Shown piece after piece: positions 57,801 through 64,000 of a stretch of DNA of 64,000 nt. The notes under the pieces are model-generated. The model ran no database searches. It saw only the letters and a program-made list of their open reading frames with translations, and had not been told where the DNA came from. The first letter of the stretch is position 1. Each line of letters opens with the position of its first letter. A program made the translations under genes and the position numbers. Source of the stretch: Heliopora coerulea (taxonomy: Eukaryota > Cnidaria > Anthozoa > Scleralcyonacea > Helioporidae); assembly GCA_030142905.1 (NCBI GenBank), contig JASJOG010000003.1:2478001-2542000 (forward strand), written 5' to 3'.

Positions 57801-60800
57801 CATAGTTATGCTAATTTATTCATCGGTTATGTTGAAAAGCATATCTTCGAACGATATACAGGTCCCATCCCTGATTTTTAAGATAGATTTAATGATGACT
57901 GTTATGGGACAGCGTCATGCCCATGTACAGACTTGGAGCGGTTCATCAAATTTGTTAATGCTTTCCATCCTGCGCTCAAGTTGCAAGATTTTGACACCAG
58001 GTCTTTAGAAATGAGTGTTTCCTTTAGAAAAGTGTTTCCCGTTCAGACATTCTTCAAACTACTTCTGCGACAAAATTTCATCAATAAGATTCCCCAAGTC
58101 CTAACATTCCATTCTTTCAACTTGAAAGCTTGACAAATTATCACCCGCAATTTTGGTATTTTACAAAACGATCAGAATTTTTCACCAACAACCTATCGGT
58201 ATCTCTTGGACGAAATTAAAGCATTTGAGACTGATCAGTAGACAGTACCCTGAAACAAAATTTATCATTATCAGCAGGTACCATTTCTTGGTGTCGTGCC
58301 CGTTGCTACACGTGTACTTTTATCAACACCAAATGACTTTCCATAATTTACATCTCGTTACTAAGTTTAATATTGACTTTTAGACCCTATTGGTCGTTTT
58401 TGCTTCACGTGATTTTGTTTACCTATAAAGATTACACCAAGCTTGTAGTTTTATATCATTTTGTGTTTCACTCCGTAGAAGGCCTTCGCTGGAAGCCGGA
58501 ATGCTCAGTTTCTCTTCTCGTAAGTTTCCGCAGTTCCCCGACCCTTTTCCCCATTTACCAACGACAGATTGAACATAGAGGTTTCAAGAACTGGGTTTAG
58601 GACAGCAGCATCAATCACAAGCAGTCTTGTCATTTTAAAATATTACTAATTGATTGTACGATTGGATAAGCTACTTCAAATCAAATTATATAAATCAAAC
58701 CTTTACAATCCCAAGTTTTTTTGTTTGTTTGTTTTTTGTTTTTGTTTTTTTTTTTTTAACAGGAAATTGCTGTGTTGGCAATGTATCAATACAAAGACTC
58801 TCCACGAAAGTGATATGTTATATGAGCATATAATATGCTCCACAGTCACTTAAGGTGGAATTGAAAATGAAGAAAAATATAAAAAATAAGCAGCAGTCAC
58901 GAATTGCACTCCATTCATCAGAAAGCTTACCAAACAACCTTATAATTAGTTGAAATAGTCTAAATCACTTTTCGAAAAACAAAATCTAAAAATATATATT
59001 CACATCAAATAAATCCAACTTAAATTAAAGTGATTTCATGATTCCATACGTCAAAAGCAATTATGTAGCAACTGGGTTAACGTCATTCCTCACTTTTCCC
59101 TTAATATCTAAAATCCAATATCTGAAAAATTAAGATTTCTTTACGCTGTAATTTGCCCGCATATTAAGCATTAATAGGGCGTTTAATCAAAACAAAAGTA
59201 AAGTAGTATTTTCAACGCCATCCTGCTTCTCTACAGTACGTCATCGAAAGCATTTCCACGATTTCAAGGCTACGTTGACACAGAGTACATGGAACGTTTT
59301 TGGTCGTTAAAATCTTAACAAAGTGGCCAAAGCTGCTTAGAAAAGTTTCAGAGGTGTAAAAAACATCCACAATTCATTTCAATATCAATGGAATGCTATT
59401 CTATTCTACTGTTTTTAATTTAACTATTTTGTTGAATGCTGTCGTACTAGCCTGCTCAAACTCGTTAATTGCTCAATAAAGGACAAACGACGGCATATTA
59501 ACTTCAGCTGAGATTGAATCGTGGGCAAAAATGATTGTAATGAGGGGCATTTGTACTGCTAGTATTTGAGTGCCTTACCATTTTCTTCCACAATGAGTCC
59601 GTGATATTTGATGGCGTCTGTTAATTCGTTTTCACACACCCAAGTCAATTCATACGATGGGCAAGGAGCAAGTTCACAGCTGGCAATCAGTTCCAATAAC
59701 TCATCCATTGAATCACAAATACTCTTGTTTTCCGTTAGTATCGAGTAATCAGTACTCCGTAAAACCTTACCACAACGCTTCCTCAACTCATGCCCTTTAA
59801 GAATCAATTTGGACCATACTCTAGTAAGTATAAAAGATAAAAGATATGAGAGCACACAGGAGAGACGATCATGCAAATCAACGTAGTTCCACACAAAGTT
59901 ATACTGTAGTTCATAATCTTTGAATGAGGTGCTAATTCATAACATGAATGAGATGTTTTTTCGAGGTGAATGAGGTGTTTTCCAGGTTTGGTAAAATAAC
60001 AAGCATCTTAGGTAGGCTCTAAATGAAAATCTTTCAAAGTACACCAAATCCCAATATTAAGCTTGATTTTATTTTAAAATACTCTTAGATAAATGGAGAA
60101 TAGCATTTGAAGTTATTTGATATGTATTTTCGTTCTCGAGATAATCAGTTTTTCCTAACATACAAATTAAGTATATGACGGCAGCAAAAAGCGCTGTGAC
60201 ATGAAACGTCTTACATGTACACAGAAAACCAAATCAAAGAACACGGTTTAAGTTGCACAGTTCCACAGATTACCTCCAAGGCCTCTCAACTCCGATGGAA
60301 GAAATCCGTGGTTCTGGCAAAAGAAACCTAGCTCGCGTTTTTTCAATTCTTAACATCGATTCGACATTTTTAGAGTTTCAAAAACGTTTTCAACTAATAA
60401 AAATCCACCCAATATTATGAACTAGTAAGAAAACAAACAATCTCATTCTATAAAGGAAAAGATCTGGAAACTAATTTCTAACTTTGGCGATGAACTTAAT
60501 CCATGTTTTTTAGTTTGGATACTGGTTTGGATTTCCGCATCCATACGAAAAGTTTCGAGAGATTTTGGAAGATGATTTCGATATATTTCACCCTCAAATT
60601 TGTCACATTACTGTTTGCCGAAATTGACGTCATCACAAACATAATTTTCATGCTGTAAAAAACTCCATATTGTCTCAAGAACTAAAATAGATGTCAAATA
60701 TAATTGCTAACACCATTCGCCATCAGTTTTAGGGTCTTTTCACACAAGGTTTGAAAATTTGGGCGGGAAAATCTTAAAGCTGATTTTAACGAAAGTTAAA

Positions 60801-61986
60801 GAGAATTAAGGACCTACGTTGAGAAATTCCGAATAGTAAAATGTACTGGGTTATTAGCGACTTTATTTAAAGCTAATCATATAAAAGTACTAGAACTGAA
60901 CGTTTAACTGGTGGAAATAAAAAGGAAACAAAAAGAAGTTACGAAGCAAAGAAAAAAGCAACCTACGACAACAAAAACCTGGTCAAAAATGCAAAAGGAC
61001 ACCAACCAAAAGCCATAAAATGATTTCCTTATTTACATCGCTTCCTGGGTCGGCACGGGAAAGTATTTCCCTTAGCTTTTTTCGCATAGGCCTGGCTCCC
61101 TCATCCCTCGGGTTTTGACGTAAAACAGACTCAGGCACGTTTCACAAAAGATTAACAACTAAATGATTACGACATTGCTAAATTCTTTGAACAATGAAAA
61201 CCTCATGCAAATACTTTCCTGTACAGTTTTCTCATATATCCTAGAGGTTTATAGGTTAAAAATGACTTGAAGAGGAGAGAAAATCTATCGGTTTTTGAAC
61301 CCCCTAACTCTTATTCAACAGCTTTCTAAATTACTCTCTAATTACCAACCTTTCTTGAGTCAAAACAGCTATTGCTTGTTCCCTAGTTTTCATATGCAAG
61401 CGTTTCTTCAAACATTCCTCACGTTTATCCAACTCAGTGTGTAAGTATTTAAAATGTTCACTTATTGTTTCCTCCAACGAATCTTCTCTTCGTCTAATAC
61501 TTGTAAATGTTTGGCCATTGCACACTTTAGCAAGAACAAGATTTTTAAAGCAATCTCTTAATTTTTGGTAGACATTTTCCACTGATTCTTTCTTTGCCTT
61601 CACCAGTTCGCAAGCTAGTTGACAATCATGACCTGCATGATTTCCGTATACCTAAAAGAATTAACGTAAATATCTATACTTATTTTTCGAAACAAGCGAG
61701 AACGTCTCTCAAAAATCGTAAGAAAAAATTAACTTTTCTCATTAACCGACATAACAGATAATTACTATTCACGGATATCTTGGATGACAGTTGCGATTGC
61801 TGAAGGGAAGGGCACAGAAGAAAATAAGCACAAATCCGAAAGTCTGTAGGCTTGTCAGTGCAGATATCGATACATGTCTGTTCTCCACACATGGCAACTT
61901 TTTTTGTGAAGAGGGAAATTCATACGTAAGTTGCAGTTCTTTTCGAATTTCGGCAAGCTGCATGTTTGTCTCATGGCGGACTATTT
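51120..61986 (-). CDS. TRIM-like coiled-coil protein with membrane segment and two NZF/RanBP2 fingers, 3' part
   Basis: Exons in gene order: 61874-61986 (tentative), 61350-61651, 59579-59820, 55907-56041, 54265-54441, 51918-52094, 51120-51823. All phases match, giving up to 615 residues in view. Order of parts: end of a B-box-like motif (NHAGHDC), a TRIM/B-box-C-terminal type coiled coil (FKYLHTELDKREECLKKRL), an acidic EEE-rich linker, one hydrophobic span (FLWISYIIVDLILKAFLFFF), a long Gln tract with a His run, then two fingers of form C-x2-C-x3-N-x6-C-x2-C. The N-terminal RING/B-box should lie right of the window. TRIM13/TRIM59 are membrane-anchored TRIMs, but I know of none with these fingers. 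Family placement is by eye; the single-gene model rests on phase matching. Confidence 0.6.
51918..52094 (-). CDS. TRIM-like gene, membrane-segment exon
   Basis: Acceptor CTTTTTTCACAG, donor GTGTGT, phase 1 to 1. Encodes VESACGERYPSFLWISYIIV and DLILKAFLFFFLIWRLATVE, one strong hydrophobic span of about 24 residues, then an acidic SDSSSETDD tail. The acceptor and the first codons sit inside one arm of an inverted repeat (52083-52206). Confidence 0.6.
52083..52206. repeat. Inverted repeat spanning an exon border
   Basis: CTGACTCCACAACTGTGAAA (52083 on) is mirrored by TTTCACAGTTGTGGAGTCAG (to 52206), and AGTCCTCAGGAGTTAATTTCA by TGAAATTAACTCCTAAGGACT. Arms are about 53 bases with a 16-base loop. 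The left arm contains the acceptor of the membrane-segment exon, so the right arm is an inverted duplicate of an intron/exon border on the other strand. Confidence 0.75.
52207..53937. other. Intron of TRIM-like gene; anonymous plus-strand ORFs
   Basis: Plus-strand ORFs at 52194-52430 and 52399-52659 have a possible acceptor (TATCAACCCTCAG at about 52396) and an AATAAA near 52730. They start without ATG and show no domain, so I do not call a gene. CTGAAGACGTGGTC...GACC at about 53412-53443 may be one more Penelope tail. Confidence 0.35.
53938..53994 (+). repeat. (ATTC)n microsatellite
   Basis: About 14 ATTC units with one G substitution. The IHSF-repeat ORF is its translation. Confidence 0.85.
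54265..54441 (-). CDS. TRIM-like gene, Glu-rich exon
   Basis: Acceptor ATTTCTCTATCAG, donor GTAACT, phase 1 to 1. Encodes EGDEVEGQEEELDQQEEEVT and then VIDELRSEMRLEIQRLKVIS, an acidic stretch followed by a coiled-coil-like helix. Confidence 0.7.
54832..55240. mobile_element. TIR element (MITE), about 410 bases
   Basis: Left end CAGTGGCGGACCCAAGA is mirrored by CCTGGGTCTGTAACTG at the right, with about 12 of 16 positions matching. The interior has ORFs on both strands without domains. A related left end, GGGGTGGATCTAGGATTTTG, appears at 63755-63774. Confidence 0.5.
55907..56041 (-). CDS. TRIM-like gene, acidic linker exon
   Basis: Acceptor CACTTCCGTTGCAG, donor GTATGT, phase 1 to 1. Encodes SSHQCGVIPNDPHHQFFDEI, then VERIFENHPAEQAEIGPDDV. 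The frame stays open beyond the donor to FSLFK, but only the GTATGT donor fits the next exon. Confidence 0.68.
57020..58130 (+). pseudogene. Penelope-like reverse transcriptase, decayed
   Basis: Pieces in order: LVKQLSETAFYIKLDSDPSL and HFQPKTHKLNNPVRPIVSA (57060-57300), then LAELTFNNFSFDDPHFQQAK and MGHSYANLFIGYVEKHIFER (57730-57860), then a mutated catalytic region (RFNDDCYGTASC, in place of RYIDDC), then FIKFVNAFHPALKL. These are Penelope RT blocks. Frame changes and a stop after IPDF break the protein, and a MITE is inserted at 57474-57678. It lies antisense in an intron of the TRIM-like gene. Confidence 0.8.
57474..57678. mobile_element. Nested foldback MITE
   Basis: CCCCGTTCACACGATACTGG with TACGAAA is mirrored by TTTCGTACC with GGTATCGTGTGAACGGGG. 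Inner repeats of ACGGTTTCAT / ATACCGGTACCGTGTGAACG suggest further pairing. It interrupts the Penelope RT, so it inserted later. Confidence 0.7.
58131..59578. other. Intron of TRIM-like gene, no gene seen
   Basis: Possibly more Penelope debris up to about 58600, then AT-rich sequence without recognisable features. Confidence 0.35.
59579..59820 (-). CDS. TRIM-like gene, second coil exon
   Basis: Acceptor TATACTTACTAG, donor GTAAGG, phase 2 to 1. Encodes VWSKLILKGHELRKRCGKVL, then MDELLELIASCELAPCPSYE and LTDAIKYHGLIVEEN. The ending resembles the sequence that closes the TRIM coiled-coil domain. Confidence 0.78.
59821..61349. other. Intron of TRIM-like gene, no gene seen
   Basis: Only short anonymous ORFs. 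The flanking exons join in phase. Confidence 0.4.
61350..61651 (-). CDS. TRIM-like gene, B-box end and coiled-coil exon
   Basis: Acceptor TTAATTCTTTTAG, donor GTTGGT, phase 0 to 2. Encodes VYGNHAGHDCQLACELVKAK, then SLEETISEHFKYLHTELDKR and EECLKKRLHM. The spacing from HAGHDC to the I--F--L---L--RE--L repeat is typical of TRIM proteins. Confidence 0.78.
61874..61986 (-). CDS. TRIM-like gene, tentative exon
   Basis: Acceptor CCTCGCATTTAG, donor GTATCG, phase 1 to 0. Encodes IVRHETNMQLAEIRKELQLT and ends LPCVENRH. The phase fits, but the peptide does not supply the expected B-box Cys residues, so an alternative exon further right is possible. Confidence 0.35.
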
Positions 61987-62084
61987 CTAAATGCGAGGCA
62001 TGTAGTCTTTATACCAACAAAACAATGATAAAAAACCTGAAAATATCCAAACAATAATAAAAAATACAAAATGAAAATTAGAAT

Positions 62085-62205
62085 GCTGCGTAGGCAGTGT
62101 AAAACGACTTGTAAATAGCCAAAAAGTTGAAAAACTGCCGAAATTGAACGCAGATGCTGCTGATGACTCAAGCAAAGGCCCTTCGTCGGAGCGTGAAACT
62201 TGAAG
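62085..62205 (+). repeat. Dispersed repeat, copy 2
   Basis: Matches 10165-10290 (GGCAGTGTAAAACGACTTG...AACTGCCGAAATTGAAC, then AAGGCCCTTCGTC-GAGCGTGAAAC). Confidence 0.45.
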
Positions 62206-62365
62206 AAAACTAGAATTAAAGTAGGTGAAGTTTTTATATTTTAAAAACTCAAGTGACAATTATCCAACAGAAAGACGCAGGATTTAATGACATGTGAATG
62301 ATTAGTCAACGGACAGGTGGAGGAACCGACAGTGGACTAAATGGAAACTGGATGGAACTACAGTA

Positions 62366-62409
62366 AATAAAAACTCAAGGGAATAAATCATTTTATTTCC
62401 TTGAGTTTT
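62366..62409. repeat. Hairpin
   Basis: AAAAACTCAAGGGAATAAA pairs with TTTATTTCCTTGAGTTTTT around a 4-base loop. Confidence 0.65.
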
Positions 62410-64000
62410 TGAAAGACAAAAACCCGGGAGTAAAGCGCATAAACAAACGTTTTTAAACACCCATGCTAGATAGGAACAACAAGATGCTCGGTAGGCGTTT
62501 ACTCGGGCTACGGTTTGGTTGAAACAGGCAACAAGAACATAAGCTCTAGTCCGGAAAATTACAAAATTTTGTGAGACAATGTAGTATGTACCACTTATGA
62601 GGGTATTTCGAGACCATAAGCAACTGCTGGAAGATTTAATACAGCGGTGAAGCTGGTTTTTTTAGCTTCCCGTTCATTTTATCCCTTTCTCGTCTGCTTT
62701 TGTTAATTTTGTGGATGTCCACATCAAGTGGTGGCGCTACTTAAATTGGTAACTTGTCTGGGGTTTTGTATCACAAACCGGAATAGTATCTCTACATTAT
62801 GCCCAGTTTTGTATTAAAGAATTGGCCAAATGACTAAGTTGGAAGGTGTACCGAACGACCGAAGGTCAATCATTTAGACTATGGCATTCAAGACTACCAC
62901 AGCAAAATATTAGGCGTGCTAGTAGAGAAAGATTTTTTTGCAAAGAAATTTTGCTGGGTTTTAAAAAGTTATACTTCATGGAAAAAAAACTTTAAAATTA
63001 GTTATGTTGTTACACTTATTCTGCTTGCTCTATTTACGAAGTTTCAAAAGTAACTTCGAGAAACGAACATCCAAAAATCCAACTCTTGTCCCGACGCAAA
63101 TTGTTGCTGTCGTATTAGAATAAATAACTTCACATGATCATTCTCCTTCCAGGCATGCGTGCCAAACCACATTTTGTTACCAACCCCCTGTCAAAAATTC
63201 CTCTAAGGAACCACCTTCATTTTGAAGACTCCTCATAAACAAAAAAAACAATTGTGTGGGCAATTGTGCGGAAAACAACAATAAATAACCATTGTGAGGT
63301 CAGATATTAGAAATTGGGAATAAAGGTTTTAAAAACTTGCCAACAACTTATAAAGTGCAGGCAATATGAAAATTTAGTTAGCTTCATGTGAAAAAACCAT
63401 TCAGCTAATGATGAGTGTCATTTGCTACCCTGCCATGTGTTCCTTCGTTCTTGAGATCATCAGTGTCATCTATTACGTAAGTGAAATTCTGTGTGAGGTA
63501 ATTTTGTCAACACATCGTTTTGACTCATTACACAATCATGTATTCCTGAGAGTATTTAATAAAATCACTCAAAACTTCCTATGTGAATGTCACCTATTGA
63601 AAAATAACATGTTGGTTTCCAGGGCTCCCTATCCTTAAAAAAAATGTTTGTTTTCTTTCACACCCAGCCATGCTGTACTGTTTCTACTTTTGGCTCAAAA
63701 TATTTTGATGAAAACATGCCAGACCTGTCATAAACAAAAAATGACCATGTCTGGGGTGGATCTAGGATTTTGTGAAAGAGGGGGTTCACCAGGCCAGTTG
63801 GGATACCAGGTTTATGAGAAGCTGAATTGGCCAACCAGGCCTTCGGTTATTCTAGCTTTTTAAAGGATGGTGGCTCCTTTATCACTTGTATAAGGTGCAC
63901 AATTAAAGAAAAAAGATGCAAGTCAAGTTTATTATGTAAACATGGAGATTATGGCAAGGAATCCCCACATTGTTTTGTGGCTCAAGGGGGGTTTAAACTC
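62410..64000. other. No gene recognised; 5' part of TRIM-like gene expected beyond
   Basis: I could not find RING or B-box Cys/His patterns on the minus strand here. ORFs at 63408-63638 and 63648-63863 lack motifs; the second overlaps a repeat (GGGTGGATCTAGGATTTTG). Confidence 0.35.

Noticed and set aside
1..64000. CRISPR array, rRNA, prokaryotic operon
   Set aside because: Direct repeats present are microsatellites, minisatellites or transposon parts, and all genes have spliceosomal introns.

Overview
This window is nuclear DNA of an intron-rich animal, most likely a cnidarian and probably an anthozoan (coral or sea anemone). The genes are built from short exons with GT/AG borders and long AT-rich introns. 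Between exons there is dense repeat debris: Penelope-like elements, non-LTR reverse transcriptase fragments, foldback elements, tRNA-derived SINEs and (AT)n arrays. The phylum is inferred from gene style and repeat types, not from a database match. I see no bacterial operon, CRISPR array, rRNA or functional tRNA.

Three host genes could be assembled exon by exon, with reading phase matching across every junction. (1) Plus strand, 2115-27336: the 3' part of a type I/II inositol polyphosphate 4-phosphatase (INPP4A/B family). It has 20 exons in view and about 623 residues, including the CX5R active site CKSAKDRT and the family C-terminus. The N-terminal exons should lie to the left of the window. 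(2) Minus strand, 49967-34007: an apparently complete FANCB gene, the Fanconi anaemia core-complex subunit, with 9 exons and 834 residues. (3) Minus strand, 61986-51120: the 3' part of an unnamed gene. Its predicted protein joins a TRIM-type coiled coil, an acidic linker, one membrane segment, a Gln/His-rich tract and two RanBP2/NZF zinc fingers. Its RING/B-box start should lie to the right of the window. INPP4 and FANCB converge tail to tail; the TRIM-like gene sits head-to-tail just upstream of FANCB.

The most novel item is at the left end. A 1.68 kb element is bounded by pogo-type inverted repeats (TA + CAGTCGAACC). It carries two divergent genes: a HIRAN-domain protein and a small Cys-rich protein ending in a canonical PCNA-interacting (PIP) box. 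No transposase core is visible.

The introns hold the rest. They include a 1.16 kb near-perfect palindrome of two head-to-head Penelope GIY-YIG endonuclease fragments, a decayed Penelope RT plus GIY-YIG copy inside FANCB, and another Penelope RT inside the TRIM-like gene. A recurrent terminal motif, CTGARGA-hairpin-GAAACG, resembles a hammerhead ribozyme core. There are also three non-LTR remnants, several foldback elements of 0.15-0.75 kb, and a degenerate minisatellite of about 21 bp units. All gene names rest on motif recognition by eye; no similarity search was run.
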